Shown: positions 1-7,354, numbered from the stretch's first letter. The stretch is 46,320 nt of DNA from Clostridia bacterium (GCA_017503105.1 JAFVTS010000016.1:1-46320); one strand, 5' to 3'. A program made the numbers and translations. Notes: a model not told the origin generated them from the sequence alone.

Positions 1-105
1 AAAATATTCAAAGAGAAAAGAGATGAAAAACATCTACGCGGTCATCTTCCAGAATACCACCTTGGACGAGCCGCGCCAATTCTTAATTCAAGGAGGTATT
101 TTATT

Positions 106-168
106 ATGCGTTGGGGTAACTGCGCATCACTACTCGTTATGAGTAGTGATTATGAATTTATGGCTTAA
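106..168 (+). CDS. Putative 20-aa leader peptide
   Basis: A 21-codon frame beginning MRWGNCASLL follows a perfect Shine-Dalgarno (AAGGAGGT, 90-97) at 8-base spacing. It contains two clustered Met/Ser codons and ends in TAA. Codons 7 to 15 lie inside a perfect hairpin (126-150), and a terminator-like structure follows at 206-263. The layout of strong SD, short peptide, overlapping hairpin and terminator is typical of translation-coupled attenuation leaders. No resistance gene follows in the window, so what it would control is unknown. The alternative is that the frame is chance and only the hairpins matter. Confidence 0.45.
   Translation: MRWGNCASLLVMSSDYEFMA
126..150 (+). promoter_or_regulatory. 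Perfect 10-bp hairpin inside the leader peptide
   Basis: ATCACTACTC and GAGTAGTGAT pair perfectly around a 5-base loop. The stem overlaps the leader peptide codons, so a ribosome on the leader would melt it. Confidence 0.55.
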
Positions 169-205
169 CCGCTGCTCTACATAATAAAAAACTGAATAAC
201 GTTAG

Positions 206-265
206 AAAGGCACTTGTTGAATGGTACGCAAAATCGAGCGTATCACGCAATAAGTGCCTTTTTGT
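206..265 (+). terminator. Intrinsic terminator or attenuator after the leader
   Basis: The arm at 206-219 pairs with 248-261 with one mismatch. An inner TACGC/GCGTA pair (225-229 with 238-242) extends the stem, and a T tract follows. It is placed to stop transcription of the recombinase module downstream. Confidence 0.65.
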
Positions 266-317
266 TTGCCTTGGCGAAAAATATCGTATTTACTCTATTC
301 GTGCTCCACCTTGTCGG

Positions 318-348
318 ATTTTGAAATAAAAACCACAAATTTCAAAAT
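318..348 (+). promoter_or_regulatory. 10-bp inverted repeat before the 36-aa gene
   Basis: ATTTTGAAAT (318-327) and ATTTCAAAAT (339-348) are perfectly complementary across an 11-base loop, ending just before the ribosome binding site at 353-358. It could be a protein operator or an RNA hairpin affecting translation. Confidence 0.4.
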
Positions 349-365
349 TTACAAGGAGATACACG

Positions 366-476
366 ATGGAAAAACATTTTTCAAAAAATCGAAACTATTT
401 TTTTGAACTGTTCATTAGGTGGACAGTTCGCCTGTTAGAATACAGCCATCAAGCACGGAAGGAGGTGAGAACATGA
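366..476 (+). CDS. Small protein, 36 aa, unknown
   Basis: The ATG follows AAGGAGA at good spacing. The product is a basic, aromatic-rich 36-aa peptide starting MEKHFSKNRN. Its stop TGA overlaps the ATG of the next gene (ATGA at 473-476), implying translational coupling. I recognise no domain. It may be a true small protein of the element or a leader whose translation delivers ribosomes to the HTH gene. The ribosome binding site and the exact 4-base overlap are the main support. Confidence 0.45.
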   Translation: MEKHFSKNRNYFFELFIRWTVRLLEYSHQARKEVRT

Positions 477-799
477 CGAGTACAACAGAACGCAGACAAC
501 TTGTGTTGGATTACCTTTTGGATCACAGATATACAACGCTTAATGCCTTATGTATGGAGTTTAACGTATCCATGAGTACAATGCGCCGTGACGTTTTGAT
601 ACTCTCGTGTTCTTACCCAATCACCACTATGCAAGGTGGTGGCGGTGGAGTGAAAATCGCCGACGGTTATCGTCTTGGAATGAAATATATGACCTCCAAG
701 CAAACCGACCTGCTTGAAAAACTGTCCGAAACACTATCGGGAGATGAGCTTGCGACGATGCAAAGCATTCTCAAAACCTTCTCCAACCCAATCAAGTAA
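473..799 (+). CDS. DeoR-like helix-turn-helix protein, 108 aa
   Basis: The start at 473 is preferred over an upstream in-frame start at 419 because AAGGAGGTGAG lies 5-8 bases before it and the ATGA overlap joins it to the small gene upstream. Residues about 5-55 read as a winged HTH of the HTH_11/DeoR type (TERRQLVLDYLLDHRYTTLN, then NVSMSTMRRDV as recognition helix). The C-terminal half is a short helical tail with no sugar-phosphate sensing domain, so this is much shorter than a true DeoR repressor (about 250 aa). It probably regulates the element's recombination module. It could also act as a partner of the orphan MazF downstream, but nothing in the sequence shows that. Confidence 0.75.
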   Translation: MTSTTERRQLVLDYLLDHRYTTLNALCMEFNVSMSTMRRDVLILSCSYPITTMQGGGGGVKIADGYRLGMKYMTSKQTDLLEKLSETLSGDELATMQSILKTFSNPIK

Positions 800-804
800 A
801 TCGG

Positions 805-1146
805 ACAAGCCTGATCCTTGACAACTGAATATACCTTCAACAGATACCTTCCCGCTTTTCGCAGGGTGATGAGCCGGCAAGCCACAGTATCCGAAAGCAA
901 AGCTCCGAATAGAACGGAGCTTTGCTCGTTGGGATCGACCACAGAGTTGCTCTTTGTGGATGGCCATGACAGATAGCGGGGACAATGATACTTTCGTAGC
1001 CAAAAGCGCGACCGGCGGAGTACCCGGCGGGGGTGAGATTCCCATGATAACGATTAGCAATCGTTAGTCTGTTGCATGCCCGAAACTTTGCGTTTCCTTT
1101 CCGGGGTGTTGAGAACAAATAGGAATAACAAAAACGATTGATACTC
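805..1146 (+). ncRNA. Candidate structured non-coding RNA
   Basis: This roughly 340-base gap has no convincing gene but many strong helices. They are a perfect 12-bp hairpin (896-907 with 915-926), CCACA/TGTGG (939-943 with 955-959), a perfect 8-bp hairpin with 3-base loop (1048-1055 with 1059-1066), and a two-part stem (1079-1086 with 1092-1105). GC-rich unpaired blocks between them (about 1005-1045) look like conserved junction sequence. The segment ends in an intrinsic terminator directly before mazF. It could be a riboregulator, an attenuator, or an element-specific RNA. I could not match it to any RNA family I know, and its ends are approximate. Confidence 0.5.
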
Positions 1147-1184
1147 AGGCGATAGCCTGCATTTTGCAAGTTATCGCCTTTTTA
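1147..1184 (+). terminator. Intrinsic terminator directly before mazF
   Basis: AGGCGATA (1147-1154) pairs with TATCGCCT (1172-1179), followed by a run of T. It ends 7 bases before the mazF ribosome binding site. Transcription from upstream must therefore read through it to express mazF. Confidence 0.8.
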
Positions 1185-1199
1185 CATTACGGAGGATAT

Positions 1200-1574
1200 A
1201 TGCAGGATCATAATAAGACAATTAGACGAGGTGAAATATATTATGCTGACCTAAGCCCGATTATCGGAAGTGAGCAAGGCGGCATACGCCCCGTACTTAT
1301 TATTCAAAACGATATATGTATAGAAAGTAGTCCGACCATTATTGTGGCGGCAATTACATCAAAGCTGACAAAACCAAAAATGAAAAATCACGTTCGCATT
1401 ACCGAGAAAGTGTTACCAAAAGAATCTCTTGTTCTGCTCGAACAAATCAGGACAGTAGATAAATCACGATTAGGTGAGTATATTGGATGTCTGGACCGGA
1501 CGGCGATGAAAGCAGTTGACCGTGGTATTGCTTTCAGCTTTGGAATTAAACAAATGGAGGAAGCATCAAAATGA
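1200..1574 (+). CDS. mazF: PemK/MazF-family endoribonuclease toxin
   Basis: The 124-aa product matches the MazF family along its length: RRGEIYYADLSP near the N-terminus, then GSEQGGIRPVLIIQND with the conserved arginine, then IVVAAITSK, and a LVLLEQIRTVDKSRL block. MazF proteins are sequence-specific mRNA interferases normally held inactive by MazE. The start at 1200 has GGAGG at 1191-1195; an in-frame start at 1164 would lie inside the terminator stem. No MazE-like antitoxin is encoded immediately upstream: that space is structured RNA. The gene overlaps the next by 4 bases (ATGA, 1571-1574). Cargo stabilisation of the element is a plausible role, and the missing antitoxin is the oddity. 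Confidence 0.9.
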   Translation: MQDHNKTIRRGEIYYADLSPIIGSEQGGIRPVLIIQNDICIESSPTIIVAAITSKLTKPKMKNHVRITEKVLPKESLVLLEQIRTVDKSRLGEYIGCLDRTAMKAVDRGIAFSFGIKQMEEASK

Positions 1575-2065
1575 AAACAGCGATATATATGAGAGTCGGA
1601 AACAAAGAACAACTCAATTCACCCAATCAGGAAAACAGAATTCCTACACCCGAAGAACTTGCAGCCGATGGATACGAGGTGTTAACCTTGCCGAAGAAAA
1701 AAGCATGGCTTTATATCCGTCATAGCGTACCAATGAACGATACACTCCAAGCAAAAGCAATTGCAGATCTCGAATCCTTTGCTAAAGAAATAGGATATGA
1801 GGTTATAGGATCAACTGTGTTGATCGGATCTCAACAGGAATCCATTGCAGAGCTAACTCGTTTCGTTAACACCGAGCCACCTGCCCAAGGTGCTGATGCT
1901 ATCCTTATTCAAAATAGCACGGCAATCTCACGAAAGTACGATGAGGTCAAGGAGATTTACGATGCAATTAGCGATAAAGGAGTGGATTTGCTTTTCCGTG
2001 ATGGTGGAGAGGAAATGTTCGAGGACGAAGCTCCCTCCATGAGCATGGGAGGTGGAATGATATGA
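1571..2065 (+). CDS. Degenerate serine-recombinase-like protein, 164 aa
   Basis: The N-terminus (IYMRVGNKEQ, residues 5-14) resembles the YxRVS active-site strand of serine recombinases but has Gly10 where the nucleophilic serine belongs. A second similar strand (LYIRHS, residues 47-52) begins a region to about residue 143 that follows the resolvase fold, including ADLESFAKEIGYEV and an ISRK segment. The usual arginine-rich catalytic set is not evident. No recombinase or zinc-ribbon domain follows, and the tail is acidic then Met/Gly rich. It is probably a non-catalytic accessory or multimerisation factor. It is translationally coupled to mazF upstream and to the 49-aa protein downstream. Confidence 0.65.
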   Translation: MKTAIYMRVGNKEQLNSPNQENRIPTPEELAADGYEVLTLPKKKAWLYIRHSVPMNDTLQAKAIADLESFAKEIGYEVIGSTVLIGSQQESIAELTRFVNTEPPAQGADAILIQNSTAISRKYDEVKEIYDAISDKGVDLLFRDGGEEMFEDEAPSMSMGGGMI

Positions 2066-2211
2066 ATGACAAGAACAACGCAGCTTTCATTTATAGCGTG
2101 AATTTACTTCGGATGCTTCTCAACATGGGATTGATAACAAACGAAGAATACGAAAAAATTGTAGATATCAGCGCTAACCACTACGGTACAAAAAATATAT
2201 GTCTGAACTGA
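2062..2211 (+). CDS. Small helical protein, 49 aa
   Basis: The ATG overlaps the preceding stop (ATGA, 2062-2065). The 49-aa product carries NMGLITNEEYEKIVDI, the pattern of short SHOCT-like helical motifs (hydrophobic, then GLIT-x-EEYEK). Such peptides are common beside recombinase genes in clostridial mobile elements. The function is not known. It ends the mazF transcription unit, and about 110 bases separate it from the first large recombinase. Confidence 0.6.
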   Translation: MNDKNNAAFIYSVNLLRMLLNMGLITNEEYEKIVDISANHYGTKNICLN

Positions 2212-2290
2212 TAAATCTACGGTAAAACGCTGGATGTATTCGAACTCTTGTGGTATTGTTGGTGTTGCCAACAGGCAAACCACATAATAA

Positions 2291-2306
2291 GCAAGGAGAA
2301 CCTTGC
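2291..2306 (+). promoter_or_regulatory. Short hairpin before the first large recombinase
   Basis: GCAAGG and CCTTGC form a perfect 6-bp stem with an AGAA loop, ending 4 bases before the AAGGAAGGA ribosome binding site (2310-2318). It contains an AAGGAG that could act as a decoy or standby SD. The role is inferred. Confidence 0.35.
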
Positions 2307-2323
2307 AGAAAGGAAGGAATGAA

Positions 2324-3877
2324 ATGAACATTACACAAATTATGCCGACAATACAAGTAACGGCAAAAAAGATCAGACTCGCTCCATACTGCAGAGTATC
2401 AAGCGACTCCGCCGATCAGCTTCACTCCTTCGCCGCACAGATTCGATACTACAGCGATTTTACGAGCAAGCACTCGGAGTATGAGCTTGTAGACATCTAT
2501 GCGGATGAAGGAATCACAGGCACGGACATGAGCAAGCGTGACGATTTTCTCCGCCTTCTGCGCGATTGTAAGAAGGGCTTGATAGATCGAATCATCACAA
2601 AGTCCGTCTCTCGATTTGCGAGGAATACGGAAGAACTTCTCGAAACACTTCGTATGCTCAAATCAATCGGAGTTTCGGTGTACTTTGAAGAACAAGGCAT
2701 CGATACCAACAAAATGAATATGGAAATGATCGTAACATTCCCCGGTATGGCAGCTCAACAGGAGAGCGAAACCATATCGGGGAATTTGCGTTGGAGCATC
2801 AGAAAGCGAATGGAGTCGGGCGAGTACAACTGCACATACCCTGCATTCGGATTCAATCAAAAGAATGGTGTGATGACCATAAACGAAACCGAAGCAATAG
2901 TAGTCAGAAGAATCTTCGATCTATACCTACAAGGATACGGTCTGCAGAAAATCGCAGCCCTACTCAACGCAGAGGGCATCCCAAGACGAGAAGGACAATC
3001 TCGGTGGTATAACTGCACAGTCAAATATATTTTGAAAAACGAAAGGTATATGGGAGATGCAGTCTTACAGAAAAAGTACAGAACGGATACCCTGCCGTAT
3101 AAGCAAAAGAACAACCACGGAGAGCGTCAGCAATACTATGTTGAAAACAGCAATCCGCCGATTATCAGTAAAGAAACCTTCTTAAAGGCACAGGAAATGC
3201 TTCGCTCCAAAAAAGCACCAACGGAGAGGACACAATCTGTACTAAAAGGAAAAATCCAATGTCCCGAATGCGGATGGAACTTCCGCAGACAGAAAATCAA
3301 CGGCAAAAACTATTGGATATGCTCTGGAAGAAGCTCAGGCGAAACCGATTGCAGGCATCGCCGTGTACGAGAGGATATGATATACGAAGCATTCATTAGC
3401 ATGATGTACAAACTCAAGGGTGAGAGAAAATACTTACTTGAAGCGCTTATCCATCAGTTTGAACAGATGCAAAACCGTGCAAGTAAAAGCAACGAACGGA
3501 TACGCCAAATCGATAAGGAGATCGCCGACCTTGGTGCGAGAAACCTTGTAATCTCCAAACTCCACACAAACGGAGTGCTAAATGCGGTTGCATACTCGGC
3601 ACAATCTGCCGACATCAACAATAAGATTGCAATCCTGCGAGCCGAGCGAAAAAAGAAGCTCGCCGAGGACGAGGATGACGAGCTGTTGGATACCCTCAAA
3701 ACGCTAAACGAAATTATAGAAGAATATCAACTTGCGAACGAATTCGATGAGGAACTCTTCGAACAAATCGTCGAGCGAATCACGGTCAACGATAACACAA
3801 GCATCACATTCCACCTTATCGGTGGCGTAGATCTGACCGAAGAAATCAATGAGAAAGGAAGGTGCAAATCAGCGTGA
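2324..3877 (+). CDS. Large serine recombinase, 517 aa
   Basis: Start at 2324 is chosen for AAGGAAGGA at 2310-2318; an in-frame TTG at 2303 lacks a good site. Domain order is that of large serine integrases: catalytic domain (about 18-150) with Y22-C-R24-V-S26, Ser26 the expected nucleophile, and SRFARN (catalytic Arg region); recombinase DNA-binding domain (about 175-290, with SRWYNCTVKYILKNERYMGD); zinc ribbon from C313 (CPEC ... C ... C); then a helical coiled-coil region (about 370-470) and a C-terminal strand segment. It would cut and rejoin attachment-site DNA. It is the first of three recombinase genes, and the next gene begins inside its stop codon (GTGA). Confidence 0.93.
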   Translation: MNITQIMPTIQVTAKKIRLAPYCRVSSDSADQLHSFAAQIRYYSDFTSKHSEYELVDIYADEGITGTDMSKRDDFLRLLRDCKKGLIDRIITKSVSRFARNTEELLETLRMLKSIGVSVYFEEQGIDTNKMNMEMIVTFPGMAAQQESETISGNLRWSIRKRMESGEYNCTYPAFGFNQKNGVMTINETEAIVVRRIFDLYLQGYGLQKIAALLNAEGIPRREGQSRWYNCTVKYILKNERYMGDAVLQKKYRTDTLPYKQKNNHGERQQYYVENSNPPIISKETFLKAQEMLRSKKAPTERTQSVLKGKIQCPECGWNFRRQKINGKNYWICSGRSSGETDCRHRRVREDMIYEAFISMMYKLKGERKYLLEALIHQFEQMQNRASKSNERIRQIDKEIADLGARNLVISKLHTNGVLNAVAYSAQSADINNKIAILRAERKKKLAEDEDDELLDTLKTLNEIIEEYQLANEFDEELFEQIVERITVNDNTSITFHLIGGVDLTEEINEKGRCKSA

Positions 3878-4761
3878 AGAACAGAACAATTCCATACGGA
3901 TATCAAGGCACAAACGGCAACATTATCATCCACCCAAACGAAAGCGTTATCGTAACAATGATATGCCAAGCATACATTTCGGGAACATCATTGCTCAACA
4001 TCGCCAATAGCCTAACCGAACAACAGATCGAGTATATGCCCGGCACGGTAAGTTGGAACAAATCCCGAATCAAGCGGATTATCGAGGACGAAAGATACCT
4101 TGGAACAGACAAATATCCCGAAATCATCAGCATCGACATTTTTCAAGCGATGCAACAAATCAAAAACGAGAGAAACACTCAAAAAGATACCGACCGACAA
4201 GCGGAGATTTTCCAAATCGGTATCCCGGTGTTATGCCCCGAATGCAAAAAGCCCTTGATTAGGCGGCAGGACAAGAGATGCAAATGCAAAGGACGGTGGA
4301 GCTGTGAACAACAAGACGGTTGCAAAACGCTGATAGCCAAAGATGATTCAGAGTTGCTTGCTGATATAACCGCCATCATAAATCAGCTCATAAGCAACCC
4401 TTGGAGCGTTCGAGCAAACGAAGAACGGCGTACTGAAACGAGCATAGAACTTCAACGTTTAAACAACGAGATAGGTTTTATGCTCGATAGCAACGATATC
4501 GACAAGACCGCATTGAGAAAGAAACTATTCGAATGCATGGCTCAAAAATACAAGGAAATCGACTCAACAAGATATTCCACCCAAAGACTGATTGACGAGC
4601 TTATAGCAACAGAACCCCTTGATACATTTTCCCCGGACCTTCTTAAAAAAATAGCCAAAGCAATAATGCTTCAAAAAGATGGAACGGTCGCTTTAATCCT
4701 AACAAACGATCAAATGATCAGAAAGGAGTCGGACGATGGAAGCCACAACCCTACAACCTAA
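3874..4761 (+). CDS. Catalytic-domain-less serine recombinase paralogue, 295 aa
   Basis: The product begins at the recombinase DNA-binding domain (NRTIPYGYQGTNGN, then IIHPNESVIVTMICQAYISG and a VSWNKSRIKRIIEDERYLGTD segment). A zinc ribbon follows from C121 (CPEC ... C-K-C ... C ... C), then a helical C-terminal region. The roughly 150-residue resolvase catalytic domain is absent. GTG at 3874 overlapping the previous TGA fits the 4-base coupling used elsewhere here; GTG at 3862 is the alternative. It has intact reading, its own start and a downstream overlap of 26 bases, so it looks like a maintained DNA-binding partner rather than a decayed gene. Its role as a directionality or targeting subunit is inferred. 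Confidence 0.85.
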   Translation: MKNRTIPYGYQGTNGNIIIHPNESVIVTMICQAYISGTSLLNIANSLTEQQIEYMPGTVSWNKSRIKRIIEDERYLGTDKYPEIISIDIFQAMQQIKNERNTQKDTDRQAEIFQIGIPVLCPECKKPLIRRQDKRCKCKGRWSCEQQDGCKTLIAKDDSELLADITAIINQLISNPWSVRANEERRTETSIELQRLNNEIGFMLDSNDIDKTALRKKLFECMAQKYKEIDSTRYSTQRLIDELIATEPLDTFSPDLLKKIAKAIMLQKDGTVALILTNDQMIRKESDDGSHNPTT

Positions 4762-6376
4762 AAAAGTAGTACGAATTATACCGCCAACGGTTAGCACAAC
4801 CGAAACAATAAAAACGGCACATAGACAGCTTCGAGTGGTTGCCTACTGCCGAGTATCTACCAAGCAAGAGGAACAGTTAAACAGCTACGATGTGCAGAAA
4901 AGATATTACACGGAAAGGATCAATGCTGAACCCGATTGGTGCTTCGTAGGAATCTTCGCAGATAAGGGTATCACAGGAACGAGTGTCAAGAAGCGTGACG
5001 AATTCAATAAAATGATTCGCCTCTGCAAACGTGGCAAAGTCGATATGATTATCACGAAATCAATCTCCCGATTCGCACGAAACACCCTCGATTGCCTCAA
5101 ATACACGAGAATGCTAAAGGAGATCGGAGTGGATGTTTACTTCGAAGAACAAGGCATTCATAGCACCCAACCCGGCGCGGAATTTTATATCACCATATAC
5201 GGCAGCATCGCACAAAGTGAATCCGAAAATATCAGCGCCAATGTTAAATGGGGCAAGGCACAAAGTGCAAAGGAAGGAAGAGTCAGCTTCCACTACAAAC
5301 GCTTCCTCGGATATCGAAAGGGAGAGGACGGCAAGCCCGAAATCGATCCCGAACAAGCTCCGATTGTAAAAATGATATACGAGAGATTCCTCGCAGGCGA
5401 TAGCATCGAAGGAATTATCGCAAAGCTACATGAGATGGGCATCCCCTCACCAAGCGGTAATGCAACGTGGCAAAAATCGACGGTCGTATCTATCCTATCC
5501 AACGAGAGATACAAAGGCGATGCCATCATCAACAAAACCTACATCTCTGATTGTATTACGAAACAAGTAAGGGTAAACGATGGAATACAAAGACCAAAAT
5601 ACTATGTAGAAAACAACCATCCTGCAATCATTGATTCCGCTACCTTCGCAAGAGTTCAAGAGGAACTCTCAAGAAGAACAGGAAAACGCAAGGTCAAGCA
5701 GGTTGGAACGAAAACCGAGCAAGGAAAATACTCAAGCAAATATGCACTTACGGAGCGACTGATCTGTGGTGAGTGCAAAACTCCGTATCGGAGATGCACG
5801 TGGACAATAAAAGGTCAGAAGAAGATCGTATGGCGATGCATCAATCGCCTTGACTTCGGCAAGAAATACTGCCATGAATCCCCAACCGTCGAAGAAAGCA
5901 TTCTCCACGAAGCCATTATGAGAGCAATTATGGAAACGGCACAACAGAATATCGATGTGCTGAAAACTCTGAAGATGCATATCGGTATGGGCTTGCGAGG
6001 TGAGGAAACCGAGGACATCAGTCTGAGTCTACAGATCCGAATGGCAGAGATTGATGCCGAATTTAATGCTATGCTGAATGCGATATCCTCTGATGAGATA
6101 GATAAGTTTGACGAGCAAAGAGCAAGCGAACTGCTGAACGAAAAAAACAGTATCCAAAGCCAACTTGCAGAAATTTCAGAGAGTCGGCAAAAGCGTGAAA
6201 GCACAGAGTCACGACTCGACGAAATATATACCATACTCGATGGACTTAAGAACCATCCGATGGAGTACGATGACCAAATCGTTCGACAGATAATTGAGTG
6301 CGTGATCGTCGAATCCAAAGAGCAAATCAGAGTGATATTCGCCGGAGGATTGGAGGTGACTCAATCGTTAGTATAA
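4736..6376 (+). CDS. Large serine recombinase, 546 aa
   Basis: ATG at 4736 follows AAAGGAG with 7-base spacing. The catalytic domain contains AYCRVS with Ser41 as expected nucleophile, the FADKGITGTSVKKRDEF loop and SISRFARN. A recombinase domain follows (ATWQKSTVVSILSNERYKGD), then a zinc ribbon from C344 (CGEC ... C ... C ... C), a long helical coiled-coil segment (about 430-520) and a terminal strand. It closely resembles the first recombinase in architecture but differs in sequence, so the two are diverged paralogues and not a recent duplication. It is the last gene of the element, and a strong terminator follows at 6444. Confidence 0.93.
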   Translation: MEATTLQPKKVVRIIPPTVSTTETIKTAHRQLRVVAYCRVSTKQEEQLNSYDVQKRYYTERINAEPDWCFVGIFADKGITGTSVKKRDEFNKMIRLCKRGKVDMIITKSISRFARNTLDCLKYTRMLKEIGVDVYFEEQGIHSTQPGAEFYITIYGSIAQSESENISANVKWGKAQSAKEGRVSFHYKRFLGYRKGEDGKPEIDPEQAPIVKMIYERFLAGDSIEGIIAKLHEMGIPSPSGNATWQKSTVVSILSNERYKGDAIINKTYISDCITKQVRVNDGIQRPKYYVENNHPAIIDSATFARVQEELSRRTGKRKVKQVGTKTEQGKYSSKYALTERLICGECKTPYRRCTWTIKGQKKIVWRCINRLDFGKKYCHESPTVEESILHEAIMRAIMETAQQNIDVLKTLKMHIGMGLRGEETEDISLSLQIRMAEIDAEFNAMLNAISSDEIDKFDEQRASELLNEKNSIQSQLAEISESRQKRESTESRLDEIYTILDGLKNHPMEYDDQIVRQIIECVIVESKEQIRVIFAGGLEVTQSLV

Positions 6377-6443
6377 AAGACCGTGGGAGTTCGAAACCTT
6401 ATTGCAAAACGCAAAAAATATCTTTTTCGTAGCCTTTGCACAA

Positions 6444-6478
6444 AAAACGACAATCTTCGACAGAAGGTTGTCGTTTTT
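6444..6478 (+). terminator. Terminator after the recombinase operon
   Basis: AAAACGACAA (6444-6453) pairs with TTGTCGTTTT (6468-6477), followed by further T. Confidence 0.85.
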
Positions 6479-6481
6479 ACT

Positions 6482-6572
6482 TTTTCACTCTTCACTCTTC
6501 ATTTTTCACTAAAACCTCTTGTCGTTTTTCGGCAAGTAATAAGTAATAGTGAATAGTGAAGAAGTAAGGCAG
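6482..6572. repeat. Short direct and inverted repeats between element and chromosome
   Basis: Copies of TTCACTCTTCACT-like sequence near 6484-6510 face AGTGAATAGTGAAGAAG near 6545-6563, giving a loose inverted repeat around CTTG-TCG...CGG-CAAG. Such repeats are common in intergenic regions of gut Clostridia. They sit where the element meets the chromosome, but I cannot show they are attachment sites. Confidence 0.35.
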
Positions 6573-6600
6573 GGGCTGAGTCATTAACTTAGCCCCTTTG
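6573..6600 (+). terminator. Hairpin between element and SGNH hydrolase gene
   Basis: GGGGCTGAG pairs with CTTAGCCCC (one G-T pair), followed on the plus strand by TTTG. It lies between the convergent recombinase operon and the SGNH gene and may serve both. Confidence 0.55.
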
Positions 6601-6621
6601 TTTATGATTATAAATACGCTG

Positions 6622-7296
6622 TTAAAGCTTCTCCGTTATCCTGTCGGCGATGCATTTCATTCCGAAATCGCCCGGGTGGTGTGCGACGCCGCCGTGCTCA
6701 AAGAGCCCTATTGCCATAGTGCGCTCGTCCTCTTCAAGGTCGGTAAGGTGAACGAAGGTATAGCCGTGCTCGTCAGCCACCTCTTTGAAAACAACGTTTT
6801 TCGCGGAATTCCAGAAAAGATCGGTTACTATAACCTGCTCGGCGTTCCAAGAAAGAAAGGCGACAACCTTTTCAAACGACGGCTTACAGCTCGACCTTTC
6901 GTGCTCTGCCGTCGGAATATTCTCACCGATGCGGATTATGACGATGTCAGCACCGAAATCACGCGCGGACTTGAAATGCTTCTCTAAGACCTCGTCGACG
7001 TTGTGATAATTTCCCTCCCAAACGGCGCCCTGCGCTATGCAAAAATCGACCGTGCCGTATTTTTCATCAAGAGCCTTTACGACGAGGTGAACGTAATCCT
7101 TATCGGCGGATGACGCTGCCATACCCCAATCGCCTGACCAGCCTATATCTTCCTTCGGCGCGTGGCGCGTTATGGAATTCCCGAAGAATAGGACTCGCTT
7201 TTTACCTCCGCGAAGGCAGAACTTTACGTATTGATTTTCTTCAAGCTGTCCTCTTGAGCAAACCGTGTTTGCCAACATATTTTTTGAATCCGCCAT
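6622..7296 (-). CDS. SGNH/GDSL-family hydrolase, 224 aa
   Basis: Residues 34-45 (RVLFFGNSITRH) form block I with Ser41 as expected nucleophile. A central RIGEN segment matches block III (Asn), and GVAHHPGDFGM near residues 204-213 matches block V with the catalytic His. SGNH enzymes deacylate esters such as acetylated sugars. No signal peptide is seen, so it is probably cytoplasmic. It is a single gene with its own promoter (7325-7354), convergent with the mobile element. The substrate cannot be told from sequence; relatives are often acetyl-sugar esterases. Confidence 0.85.
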   Translation of the reverse strand: MADSKNMLANTVCSRGQLEENQYVKFCLRGGKKRVLFFGNSITRHAPKEDIGWSGDWGMAASSADKDYVHLVVKALDEKYGTVDFCIAQGAVWEGNYHNVDEVLEKHFKSARDFGADIVIIRIGENIPTAEHERSSCKPSFEKVVAFLSWNAEQVIVTDLFWNSAKNVVFKEVADEHGYTFVHLTDLEEDERTMAIGLFEHGGVAHHPGDFGMKCIADRITEKL

Positions 7297-7324
7297 TTTA
7301 CCGACCTCGCTTTCATTTTCTACA

Positions 7325-7354
7325 ATTATACAATACCTCTCACGGATTTGTCAA
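7325..7354 (-). promoter_or_regulatory. Promoter of the SGNH hydrolase gene
   Basis: On the minus strand TTGACA (7349-7354) and TATAAT (7325-7330) are 18 bases apart, about 30 bases before the start codon. Confidence 0.8.

Larger units (their letters stand above)
1..6480 (+). mobile_element. Right-hand end of an integrative element with a serine recombinase cluster
   Basis: All genes here read rightwards in tightly packed, often overlapping order: small HTH protein, MazF, recombinase-like proteins and three large serine recombinases. Genes encoding large serine recombinases commonly sit at one end of clostridial integrative elements. Codon use is rich in AGA and CGA for arginine and lower in GC than the neighbouring chromosome from about 6.6 kb on. 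The left end lies outside the window. The right end is probably between the last recombinase stop (6376) and the SGNH hydrolase (6622). I could not identify attachment sites, and the exact boundary is inference. Confidence 0.7.

Noticed and set aside
805-1146. Group II intron or CRISPR/OMEGA-type guide RNA as the identity of the structured region
   Set aside because: No domain V signature, no reverse transcriptase, no IscB/TnpB gene and no repeat array in the window.
837-1169. Overlapping open frames on the minus strand across the structured region
   Set aside because: They have no ribosome binding site, no recognisable domain, and their openness follows from the base composition of the hairpins.
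5815-6318. 167-aa open frame on the minus strand inside the last recombinase
   Set aside because: It is low-complexity Ser-rich antisense of a clear recombinase gene.
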